NCBI GenBank assembly: GCA_002169865.1
Contig: NHIC01000005.1
Location: forward strand, 37,708 to 44,812
DNA length: 7,105 bases
Source: Flavobacteriaceae bacterium TMED179
GTDB taxonomy: Bacteria; Bacteroidota; Bacteroidia; Flavobacteriales; Flavobacteriaceae
Direction: 5' to 3'
Positions 1 through 6,561 of the stretch are shown here, piece by piece. A model generated the notes under the pieces. It did not search any database. It saw only the letters and a list, made by a program, of their open reading frames with translations, and was not told the DNA's origin. Every line of letters starts with the position of its first letter. The stretch's first letter is position 1. Position numbers and translations under genes: made by a program.

Positions 1-65
1 TAATGCTTCAAGGGGATCACGGAAAAGTTGAATACCGAAATATTAAAATCCAACAACCCAAATAG
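1..65 (+). CDS. C-terminal end of a DUF1080 (3-keto-disaccharide hydrolase-like) protein, partial
   Basis: Only the last 20 complete codons (from position 3) and a TAG stop at 63-65 are inside the window; the gene begins to the left. The visible tail contains LQGDHGKVEYRNIKI. In my knowledge of the family this is the usual closing beta-strand of DUF1080/PF06439 proteins, whose C-termini typically read 'LQGDHGKVEFRNIRIKP'. These are LamG-like jelly-roll proteins, usually secreted in Bacteroidota, and some have been shown to cleave 3-keto-glycosides. The assignment rests on this short motif, so the family is likely but the substrate is unknown. A second in-frame TAG does not exist, but an out-of-frame one follows at 67-69. 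The gene ends 20 nt before the convergent cytochrome gene. The presence of Gfo/Idh/MocA and ThuA genes a few kb away supports the call, since these families often cluster with DUF1080. Confidence 0.7.
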   Translation, partial: MLQGDHGKVEYRNIKIQQPK

Positions 66-85
66 ATAGAACTTAAAAAAAGTAG

Positions 86-1099
86 CTATTTTGATTTAAT
101 CAGGTTATATTTTTCTTTATAAAACTCAATAATAGGAGGAAAAGGGCCGTACTTGTGTTGGTCAGAAGAAAAATTATCACTCCAAGGCCCATATGGAGTA
201 GAGACTGGCTTCAATTTCTTGTCGGGATAATCTTTTTCTTTTTCAGCTTTTTTTGGTCTAGAAAAACTATTAATATATCCTGCAACATGATAGGCTTCTT
301 CATCTGAAAGTTTAGTATTTTCCCAATTGGCTTGTAAATATGGCATATTATTTTTTATAAAAGCTGCAGCAGTTAAAACACGGTACATACCAGCACCGTC
401 ATTATATGCATCTGGACCCCAAAGTGGAGGATATTGATAACCTTTATCAGCATCCTCATGACGAATTCCTTCTCCATTCTTTCCATGACAAACGATACAT
501 TCATTAGCATAGATGTTCTTTCCTTTTTCTAAATCTACTGCAAATTGAGGAGGGTCAATTTTAGGATAGCCTTTAAAATTTTCAGTATTTAATCTAGGTA
601 TACCGTAATCAAGCCATTCCATATAGGCAATAATAGCTTTCATTTGTTTTGCATTTTTTGGGATTGGTCTACCATTCATACTTCGCTCCATACAACCATT
701 AATTCGATCGACAAGAGAACCTTCTTTATTAGCTCTTCCTCCAAATTGAGGAAAACGATCATTTATACCAATCCATGAGGCAGCTCCTGACATAGTCCCT
801 CCATTCAAATGACAATTAGTACATGAAAGATTGTTACCGCTAAATCTCCTTTTAGAATCTTTATTTAGTGGACCCATATATTGTGATGAGGCGCTTAGAA
901 GCAAGTAACCCTCTTTTACCTTCTCAGGAGTTATTGGATTATTTAATACTAGTACTTTTTCATCCCACTCAACAATAATTTCATCTGGTAAAATCTTCCC
1001 TTCATCATAATAAATAATTCCAAAAAAAACAATTAACATAAGTGAAAACAATGTTATTAAAAGAGCAAGTAATTTTTTAACAAGTTTTTGGAATTCCAT
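86..1099 (-). CDS. Membrane-anchored dihaem cytochrome c, TsdA-like (thiosulfate dehydrogenase family)
   Basis: A 337-residue protein with an N-terminal hydrophobic segment (about residues 10-30) that lacks a clear cleavage site, so it probably anchors two periplasmic cytochrome c domains. Haem-binding CxxCH motifs are C93-TN-C96-H97 and C201-IV-C204-H205. C136, in the INGCMERSMNGRP motif, lies 39 residues after the first haem histidine. That fits the unusual axial cysteine ligand of the active-site haem in TsdA. M252 (NNMPY) lies 47 residues after H205 and is the likely distal ligand of haem 2. The C-terminal FSSDQHKYGPFPP stretch also looks like TsdA. TsdA interconverts thiosulfate and tetrathionate, passing electrons to or from other cytochromes; the direction here cannot be told from sequence. 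The start at 1099 places the membrane segment at the N-terminus and no Shine-Dalgarno sequence is seen. The gene is divergent from a DsrE gene, which supports a sulfur role. Other small-molecule oxidation by a cytochrome of this family is possible. Confidence 0.88.
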   Translation of the reverse strand: MEFQKLVKKLLALLITLFSLMLIVFFGIIYYDEGKILPDEIIVEWDEKVLVLNNPITPEKVKEGYLLLSASSQYMGPLNKDSKRRFSGNNLSCTNCHLNGGTMSGAASWIGINDRFPQFGGRANKEGSLVDRINGCMERSMNGRPIPKNAKQMKAIIAYMEWLDYGIPRLNTENFKGYPKIDPPQFAVDLEKGKNIYANECIVCHGKNGEGIRHEDADKGYQYPPLWGPDAYNDGAGMYRVLTAAAFIKNNMPYLQANWENTKLSDEEAYHVAGYINSFSRPKKAEKEKDYPDKKLKPVSTPYGPWSDNFSSDQHKYGPFPPIIEFYKEKYNLIKSK

Positions 1100-1176
1100 T
1101 ATTATTCTAAAATATAACTATAAATGAATATAATACTTAAAATTATAATTGAAATCGAAAGCTCTATAAGGCTTGG

Positions 1177-1232
1177 TTGATTTGATTTTATAACTTTAGT
1201 AAAATTAATGAAGATCTAAAATATCAAATCAA
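1177..1232. repeat. Perfect 10-bp inverted repeat upstream of the dsrE-like gene
   Basis: The arms are TTGATTTGAT (1177-1186) and ATCAAATCAA (1223-1232), an exact reverse complement separated by 36 nt. A possible G-U pair (1176/1233) would lengthen an RNA stem by one. Each arm is itself a tandem pair of the pentamer TTGAT or its complement. The right arm ends 7 nt before the DsrE start codon, so in mRNA it could form a stem covering the initiation region. As DNA it could be two operator half-sites in the 140-bp divergent promoter region shared with the TsdA-like gene. The repeat is seen directly; its function is inference, and AT-rich DNA gives some repeats by chance. Confidence 0.5.
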
Positions 1233-1239
1233 TATTATT

Positions 1240-1770
1240 ATGAAAATTAAAACCTATCTCTTAATACTTATTGTTTATTCAGCATGTATGAATGCTCAAA
1301 AATGGGAAACCCCTATTATCGATGGATTTGGTGAAGTAAAATATTTCGATAAGGCAAACATTCAGCCTAATCCATCTTTAAAATATAAATTACTATTTGA
1401 CATTAAGGATCAAACAGAAAAAAATGGAGTGAACAAGGGCCTTTGGGTTATAGCACGTACACTTAATATGCTTTCTTTAGGCAAAGTACCAATAGACAAT
1501 ATCAAAATAGTAGCATCAATACATGGTGATGCTTCTTTTCTAGCTTTAAATGATAAAGTTTACAAAAATAAATTCGGTAAAATCAATTCCAATTTGGAAT
1601 TAATAGACAAATTAATTGCAAATGGAGTAGAAATTTATGTTTGTTCTCAGGCTACTGCATCCAGAAACATAAATCAAAACTCAATTAATAAAAAAATAAA
1701 GCGAGCTTATTCCGGTCTGAGTGTTTTAGCTAATTATCAGTTAAGAGACTATATATTTATGCCTTATTAA
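1240..1770 (+). CDS. Exported DsrE-family sulfur-carrier-like protein
   Basis: A 176-residue protein with a hydrophobic N-terminus (residues 4-15) and probable signal peptidase I cleavage near CMNAQ (residues 16-20). C16 makes a lipoprotein possible, but YSAC is a poor lipobox. The mature part follows the DsrE fold of secreted Bacteroidota homologues: a first strand YKLLFDI (49-55), helix GLWVIARTLNMLS (67-79), strand IKIVASIHGDA (88-98), strand VEIYVCSQATA (130-140) and C-terminal LANYQLRDYIFMPY (163-176). C135 is at the position where DsrE/TusD-type proteins carry the persulfide-forming cysteine, and it is the only cysteine in the mature part. DsrE-like proteins carry or release sulfane sulfur; the best-studied ones are cytoplasmic, so the export signal is notable. 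The neighbouring divergent TsdA-like cytochrome suggests work on thiosulfate, tetrathionate or another periplasmic sulfur compound. The family is clear; partner and substrate are unknown. Confidence 0.88.
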   Translation: MKIKTYLLILIVYSACMNAQKWETPIIDGFGEVKYFDKANIQPNPSLKYKLLFDIKDQTEKNGVNKGLWVIARTLNMLSLGKVPIDNIKIVASIHGDASFLALNDKVYKNKFGKINSNLELIDKLIANGVEIYVCSQATASRNINQNSINKKIKRAYSGLSVLANYQLRDYIFMPY

Positions 1771-1787
1771 ATATATTATTGAATTTT

Positions 1788-1809
1788 AATAAGTAATGTT
1801 TAGCTTATT
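1788..1809. terminator. Weak stem-loop in the convergent gap between the dsrE-like and GH3 genes
   Basis: AATAAG (1788-1793) and CTTATT (1804-1809) can form a 6-bp stem with a 10-nt loop inside the 51-bp gap between two convergent genes. Neither side has a clear T-tract and the stem has only one G-C pair, so it is at best a poor bidirectional terminator. Its position is the main reason to list it. Confidence 0.2.
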
Positions 1810-1821
1810 TAGGATCATCAC

Positions 1822-4251
1822 TCACTCTAAACGTATATTGGCTAATCCAATGTCAACTCCTTTTTCAGCTTTAATTATTAAAGCAGAAGTAATTTTGGAC
1901 ATATCAATACCTAATTTTTCAAATGAACTTAAACTAATTCTATATTCTTTCCAGTTTCCACTTATCTTAAATTCTAATGTTTTATCACAATTAATAATAG
2001 TATTACATTGGCCAATTTCTAATAGAGCATTCGATCCTGCAAATGTTTTAGCGTAAAAAGACAATTTCATTGCACCATTTGACTGACGCAACATATCATC
2101 TGGTTCATTTGATGAAATACGAAAATAATCTCCATCAGATTTTGTCCAATTAATTCGTAAGGCATCTTCTTGTGCAAGATGATCAGTTTTACTTATTATT
2201 AGTCCACCAACTGATGTAGGAAAACTCTCGATCTGCTTAATCAAATCTCCAGAGTTTAGCCAAAGTCCCCAAGGAGCTATTGCTGCTCCTTTATTGAAAA
2301 ATTCCCCTCTTGAGGCAACTTTGATATTTTCTAATCCTGATTCTTCAAGCAATTTATCAAGATTTTCATTTGAATTATAATTGAGTCCATACCCTAATTT
2401 GAATAGAGCTTTATTTTTGTCTGATACCAAAGCCCTGGAGGGCCAATTAAATGATAATCGTCCTGTAAAATCAAATGATGGATCTCTTCTAAATAATAGA
2501 TCAGAAATTCCACCACCTTCAGTTCCAGGCAACCATGCTGCAATAAAAGCGTCAGAATTATTAATTTCAGGATTAGTCCACATTGGACGTCCAGACAAGA
2601 ATACGGATATAACTGGAATACCTTTGCTTTTATAGGAAGCTAATTTATTTATATCAAATGAATTAGAAACAAAATCTAGGTTCTGACGATCTCCTTGAAA
2701 CTCTGCATAAGGATCTTCCCCATAAACAGCAATCACAGCGTCGGCTTTTATCGAAAGATCTCCTTCACGAGAAAAAATTACTTTTCCACCAGCTTGATTA
2801 ACTGCCTCTTCGATACCTTGCAATATAGATTCTCCATTTGGGAATTCATCATTTTCGTGCCCAGTTCCTTGCCAAGAAAGTGTCCATCCTCCACTTGCCT
2901 TAGATATACTATCAGCGCCATCCCCGACAATCAGTATTGTTTTTGATGCTTCAATAGGTAGTAATTGATTATTATTTTTTAATAGAACCATTGATTCTCT
3001 AACTGCTTGTCTTGCAATTTTCCGATTTTCTGGTAAGCCCAAAAGATTCTCATTACCAGCATTTGTTCGACTACTAGGTTTCCCTTTTTCAAAAATACCT
3101 GATGTCATTTTCACTCTAATAATTCGACGCACAGCATCGTTTAAACGCTCCATTGGGATAGCTCCATCTTTTACTTGTTGAAGAGTATTTTTATACAAAC
3201 CTTTCCAGCTATCTGGGGCCATATACATATCTAATCCTGCATTTAATGATTGTGCACAATCTGTATTATTACATCCAGGAACTTGTCCATGGCCATTCCA
3301 GTCACCCACTACAAATCCATTAAAGCCCATTTTAACTTTTAATATATCGGTTAGTAATTCTTTATCGCCGTGAAGTTTCCTTCCTTGCCAGCTTGAAAAT
3401 GAGGCCATTACTGTTTGGACACCTGCAGGAATAGCAGTATAGTAGCCAGCTGCATGAACTTCACTCAACTCTTTTTCATCTATTAAAGCATCACCTTGAT
3501 CTACACCGTTTTGAGTTGCACCATCAGCTAAGAAATGCTTTGCACTTGAAATTACTTTCCCATCACCAATAAAATCTTTTGAACCAAATTTCCCTTGTAA
3601 ACCGATTGCTATTCGACCTCCATATGATTTCACAATATTAGGGTTTTCTGAAAACCCTTCATAAGTTCTTCCCCATCTTATATCTTTTGGAACTGCAAGA
3701 GTAGGAGCAAAAGTCCAATCATGACCCGAAACAGTTAATTCATAGGCGGTAACACTTGCAATTTTTTCAATTAAATCAGGATTATTCATTGCACCTAAAC
3801 CAATGTTATGAGGAAAAATAATGGAGCCTTTCAGATTGGCATGCCCATGTACAGCATCAATTCCCCATATAATAGGAATAGCTATTTCAACACCCTCTTT
3901 ATCAACAGACGCAGTGTAGTATTTGTCAGCCATTTCAATCCATTTTTTTGTATCGGCATATGGAAGTGGACCTGGAGCAGAATTTCCTCCACTTAATACA
4001 GAACCCAAACGATATTCTTTTACCTCCTCAGGAGTTACAGAGTCAGAGTCGCCCTGAATTACCTGTCCAACTTTCTGTTCTAATGTGAGTTTAGGAAGCA
4101 TTTCATCAATTTTATCTTCAATAGTGGGATCTAATGATAGTGGCTTTATAGTTGGCCACAAAACATTATTTTCGTCTTCTTGACAGCATATAAGACTCAA
4201 TATTGTGCAAAAAGTAATGGTAAGATTTATTATAAATTTGCTGATTTTCAT
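1822..4251 (-). CDS. Glycoside hydrolase family 3 beta-glucosidase, ExoP-like (exo-1,3/1,4-beta-glucosidase)
   Basis: An 809-residue enzyme expected to release terminal beta-linked glucose from oligosaccharides such as laminarin or mixed-linkage glucan fragments. The hydrophobic N-terminus ends in SLICCQ, which suggests a lipoprotein although neither cysteine has an ideal lipobox. The GH3 (beta/alpha)8 domain covers roughly residues 45-385. It contains WGIDAVHG (129-136), AKHFLADGAT (237-246) and the nucleophile loop GFVVGDWNGHGQ, with D317 as the expected nucleophile. The alpha/beta sandwich domain (about 410-625) has YGEDPYAEFQGD, with E517 the likely acid/base by analogy with the barley exoglucanase YTE motif. 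The remaining 160 or so residues match in position and look the ExoP C-terminal galactose-binding-like domain. All catalytic parts appear intact and the length is normal for ExoP. The gene is divergent from the Gfo/Idh/MocA operon across 164 bp, so co-regulation is plausible. Exact linkage preference cannot be read from sequence. Confidence 0.94.
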   Translation of the reverse strand: MKISKFIINLTITFCTILSLICCQEDENNVLWPTIKPLSLDPTIEDKIDEMLPKLTLEQKVGQVIQGDSDSVTPEEVKEYRLGSVLSGGNSAPGPLPYADTKKWIEMADKYYTASVDKEGVEIAIPIIWGIDAVHGHANLKGSIIFPHNIGLGAMNNPDLIEKIASVTAYELTVSGHDWTFAPTLAVPKDIRWGRTYEGFSENPNIVKSYGGRIAIGLQGKFGSKDFIGDGKVISSAKHFLADGATQNGVDQGDALIDEKELSEVHAAGYYTAIPAGVQTVMASFSSWQGRKLHGDKELLTDILKVKMGFNGFVVGDWNGHGQVPGCNNTDCAQSLNAGLDMYMAPDSWKGLYKNTLQQVKDGAIPMERLNDAVRRIIRVKMTSGIFEKGKPSSRTNAGNENLLGLPENRKIARQAVRESMVLLKNNNQLLPIEASKTILIVGDGADSISKASGGWTLSWQGTGHENDEFPNGESILQGIEEAVNQAGGKVIFSREGDLSIKADAVIAVYGEDPYAEFQGDRQNLDFVSNSFDINKLASYKSKGIPVISVFLSGRPMWTNPEINNSDAFIAAWLPGTEGGGISDLLFRRDPSFDFTGRLSFNWPSRALVSDKNKALFKLGYGLNYNSNENLDKLLEESGLENIKVASRGEFFNKGAAIAPWGLWLNSGDLIKQIESFPTSVGGLIISKTDHLAQEDALRINWTKSDGDYFRISSNEPDDMLRQSNGAMKLSFYAKTFAGSNALLEIGQCNTIINCDKTLEFKISGNWKEYRISLSSFEKLGIDMSKITSALIIKAEKGVDIGLANIRLE

Positions 4252-4265
4252 TTTTCAATTTGTTT

Positions 4266-4280
4266 TATCATTTAATGATA
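4266..4280. promoter_or_regulatory. 15-nt perfect palindrome in the GH3 leader (candidate operator)
   Basis: TATCATTTAATGATA has 7-bp arms around a single central T (4273) and no mismatches. It lies between the predicted GH3 transcription start and the GH3 start codon, a position where a bound repressor would block transcription. In RNA the arms cannot make a good hairpin because the loop would be 1 nt, so a DNA-binding site is likelier than an mRNA structure. No regulator gene is in the window and I do not recognise the site. Confidence 0.4.
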
Positions 4281-4291
4281 CTAGAAGGCTT

Positions 4292-4322
4292 CAAATATAG
4301 GAATTTTGATTTCGTTTACTAA
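4292..4322 (-). promoter_or_regulatory. Candidate Bacteroidota-type promoter for the GH3 gene
   Basis: On the minus strand TATATTTG (4299-4292) matches the Bacteroidota -7 consensus TAnnTTTG at every fixed position. With a 19-nt spacer the upstream element reads TTAG (4322-4319), close to the -33 consensus TTTG. Transcription would start near 4285 and give a leader of about 35 nt before the GH3 ATG. The -7 match is seen directly; the start site is inferred. Confidence 0.55.
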
Positions 4323-4415
4323 TAATAAAAATACCTGAGAAAGTAAATCTTGAAATAAAAAAAGAATAATTATTTATAACTTAAATTAGTTAATTGTTAA
4401 AATGAATATTAAAAG

Positions 4416-5690
4416 ATGAAAAATAATAGAAGACAATTTGTAAAAAATACATTATCAACAGTTTTAGGGGTATCAATTATACCAAGAAATGTTATGGGTA
4501 ATGGCTTTACTGCGCCAAGCGACAGGTTTAATGTAGGCGTAATAGGATTAGGTGCTCAGAGTGGAGGTCTTATTGGGCGAATATCAAAAATTTCTGATGC
4601 TAGAATTATAGCTGGTTGTGATATTCACCAAAAAAGGCTAAATAGATTTCGCAAATTGATTAATACAGAATATATAAAGTACGGAATAAAAGGAACTGCT
4701 TTAATATATGAGGATTTTGATAAACTAATTGAAAACTCAAATATTGATGGAGTCGTTGTTAGTACACCTGATCATTGGCACGCTATCCCCTCCATTAATG
4801 CAATGAAAGCTGGAAAACATGTTTATTGCGAAAAACCAATGTCGCATACTATCCAAGAGGGTAGGGCAATGGAGATGATAGCCAGAAAATATAATCGTGT
4901 TTTGCAAACAGGGAGTATGCAGCGTTCAAGAGCCGATTTTAGAAAAGCCTGTGAATTAGTTCGAAATGGATATATTGGAAATATTGAAAAAGTTTGGATT
5001 GAAGTAGGCAATCCATCAGCTGCTTGCAATCTTCCATTCCAAGAAACTCCTGATTATTTAGATTGGGATCGTTGGTTAGGGCCTGCACCGGCACGTTCTT
5101 ATCATGATATTATTGTCGAGAAGGGATGGTTTCCAAACTGGAGATGGTATAGAGAGTTCGGAGGAGGTATACTTTCTGATTGGGGAGCTCATATGTTTGA
5201 TATTGTTCAATGGGCTCTTGGAATGGATGATTCTGGACCTGTTAAGTATGAAGCACCAATGGAGCCTACTGCATCTAGAGGCCTTAAAATGCATTATAAT
5301 AATGGAATTGAAGTTGAACATAGAAATTTTGGACGTGGATTTGCAGTTCGTTTTTTTGGATCAAAGGGAACACTTGATATAAGTCGAAGCTTTTTCGAAA
5401 CCAACCCAAAAGAATTAATTAATATTAAATTAAAACCAACAGATATAAAACTTTATATATCTGAAAGTCACGAAAATGATTGGATAACCTCGGCAAAAAA
5501 TGGTTCTAAACCAATTTGTGACGTAGAAGTTGGTCATAGAACAGCAACAGTTTGCCATATTGCAAACTTGGCGTATGAATATAGAAGACCCTTAAATTGG
5601 GACCCTATAAAAGAAGAATTTATTGATGATTTTGAAGCCAATCTTAGAAGAAGTAAGCGTTACAGAAAACCGTACGAATTAATACTCTAA
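4416..5690 (+). CDS. Tat-exported Gfo/Idh/MocA family oxidoreductase
   Basis: A 424-residue NAD(P)-dependent oxidoreductase. The N-terminus has a twin-arginine signal (NNRRQFVK, R5-R6) followed by a hydrophobic stretch to about residue 28, so it is probably exported folded with its cofactor, as glucose-fructose oxidoreductase is. The Rossmann domain holds VGVIGLGAQSGG (40-51) with the GxG turn, STPDHWHA (116-123) and the EKP motif (E139-K140-P141), whose lysine is usually catalytic. The C-terminal substrate domain has the FGGGILSDWGAHMFD stretch (248-262), with D255 and H259 at the usual catalytic or substrate-binding positions. Such enzymes oxidise or reduce sugars and inositols; some make 3-keto-glycosides. 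ThuA, GH3 and DUF1080 nearby point to that chemistry, but the substrate is inferred. It is first of three close genes; the ATG at 4402 is ruled out because it meets a stop after five codons. GH109 glycosidase is an alternative I find less likely. Confidence 0.92.
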   Translation: MKNNRRQFVKNTLSTVLGVSIIPRNVMGNGFTAPSDRFNVGVIGLGAQSGGLIGRISKISDARIIAGCDIHQKRLNRFRKLINTEYIKYGIKGTALIYEDFDKLIENSNIDGVVVSTPDHWHAIPSINAMKAGKHVYCEKPMSHTIQEGRAMEMIARKYNRVLQTGSMQRSRADFRKACELVRNGYIGNIEKVWIEVGNPSAACNLPFQETPDYLDWDRWLGPAPARSYHDIIVEKGWFPNWRWYREFGGGILSDWGAHMFDIVQWALGMDDSGPVKYEAPMEPTASRGLKMHYNNGIEVEHRNFGRGFAVRFFGSKGTLDISRSFFETNPKELINIKLKPTDIKLYISESHENDWITSAKNGSKPICDVEVGHRTATVCHIANLAYEYRRPLNWDPIKEEFIDDFEANLRRSKRYRKPYELIL

Positions 5691-5694
5691 AATT

Positions 5695-6561
5695 ATGAGC
5701 TATTTTAAGTTTATTATTTTTCTATTAGTAATCTTTACTTTTAATTTAAGTATTTGTTATGCTCAAAATCATTTACCATCATTAAAAGGGAAAAATATCA
5801 TTTTTGTTTATGGAGGTTCTATTCATAGTCCCAAGGAAAGTGCAGATTTTTTTGTGCCTATATTAGAGGCAGAAGGTGCAAAAGTTCATGTATTTGATAA
5901 TTTCAGTGTGTACGAAGATGAAAATTTGATGAGTGAAACGGATTTAATAATTCAGGCATTTACAGATTTTTTTACACCCGTTGAAAATAGAATGAATGAT
6001 AAACAATTTAGAGGACTACAAATAGCAATTCTTAATGGTACTGGATTCTCTGGATGGCATGGCGGTATTGGAGCTTCAAATACGGTTAATCAACGATATC
6101 AATTTATGGTTGGGGGCCAATTTGTTTCACATCCAGGGGGTATGACAAATTATAAAGTAAAAATTATTGACACTACAGACATAATTACGAATAACATAAG
6201 CGATTTTACTGTAAAAAATACAGAGCAGTATTACATGCTAGTTGATCCTAATATTAAGGTGCTTGCTATATCTGAATTTACAAAAGAGACTTATCTAAAA
6301 TCAGATAATTTAAATTTAGAACAAATTAATTATTTAGACATTGATGTAGAAAATCAAATTAAGGGTAGTGTTATGCCTGTTGTTTGGAAAAAATATTATG
6401 GTAAAGGAAGGATATTTTACTCTTCTATAGGTCACAGTCTTTCTGATTTTGACTCAAAAGAGGTGATGAAAATTCAAATGAGAGGATTTAGATGGGCCTC
6501 AGAGGGGAAATATCTTAAAAAAGAAAATATTATAATGCCTATTTATAAAATAAATTATTAA
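5695..6561 (+). CDS. Secreted ThuA-like domain protein
   Basis: A 288-residue protein with a signal peptide (hydrophobic residues 5-21, likely cleavage after CYAQ or nearby), so it acts outside the cytoplasm. The mature part has the ThuA-like, glutamine-amidotransferase-type fold: strand KNIIFVYGG (33-41), DLIIQAF (83-89), AILNGTGFSGWHGGIG (111-126) with the characteristic GWHGG, the NTEQYYMLVDPNIKVL stretch (175-190), and MPVVWKKYYGKGRIFYSSIGH (227-247). No nucleophilic cysteine of class I amidotransferases is present, as is usual for ThuA proteins. Rhizobial ThuA works with the Gfo/Idh/MocA enzyme ThuB in catabolism of trehalose and related disaccharides through 3-keto intermediates. The gene begins 4 nt after the Gfo/Idh/MocA stop, the same pairing. 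Its stop overlaps the next start by one base (TAATG). The family is clear; the reaction is not known for certain. Confidence 0.9.
   Translation: MSYFKFIIFLLVIFTFNLSICYAQNHLPSLKGKNIIFVYGGSIHSPKESADFFVPILEAEGAKVHVFDNFSVYEDENLMSETDLIIQAFTDFFTPVENRMNDKQFRGLQIAILNGTGFSGWHGGIGASNTVNQRYQFMVGGQFVSHPGGMTNYKVKIIDTTDIITNNISDFTVKNTEQYYMLVDPNIKVLAISEFTKETYLKSDNLNLEQINYLDIDVENQIKGSVMPVVWKKYYGKGRIFYSSIGHSLSDFDSKEVMKIQMRGFRWASEGKYLKKENIIMPIYKINY

Noticed and set aside
60..91. AAATAG/CTATTT as a terminator hairpin between the DUF1080 tail and the cytochrome gene
   Set aside because: Six mostly A-T pairs around a 20-nt loop that overlap both stop codons, with no convincing T-tract.
1191..1198. TAACTTTA as a -7 element for the dsrE-like gene
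   Set aside because: It differs from TAnnTTTG at the final G and no -33 element is found at a 19-nt spacing, so it is too weak to list as a promoter.
1796..2946. Plus-strand open frames of about 83-86 codons at 1796-2056, 2381-2635 and 2695-2946
   Set aside because: They are wholly or mostly antisense to the GH3 gene, show no recognisable domain, and the GH3 frame is clearly coding throughout.
3304..3309. GDW instead of the SDW often seen at the GH3 nucleophile loop
   Set aside because: The nucleophile aspartate is kept, and GDWNGHGQ is a normal variant in ExoP-like GH3 enzymes, so it is not an anomaly.
4365..4374. AATAATTATT palindrome upstream of the oxidoreductase gene
   Set aside because: A 10-nt all-A/T palindrome is expected by chance in DNA this AT-rich.
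4350..4378. TTG (4350-4352) plus TATTTATA (4371-4378) as a promoter for the Gfo/Idh/MocA operon
   Set aside because: The spacing is acceptable but the -7 element fits poorly in very AT-rich DNA; a promoter must exist in this gap but I cannot place it.
4823..5382. Alternative frames inside the Gfo/Idh/MocA gene (4823-5029, 5076-5321 on the minus strand and 5104-5382 on the plus strand)
   Set aside because: They overlap an intact enzyme with conserved motifs across the whole region and have no recognisable protein features.
4416..5690. GH109 NAD-dependent glycosidase instead of a plain oxidoreductase
   Set aside because: GH109 also belongs to this fold and carries Tat signals, but the STPDHWHA and YCEKPM motifs here look like the common sugar oxidoreductase branch. 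A CAZy-type profile search would settle it.
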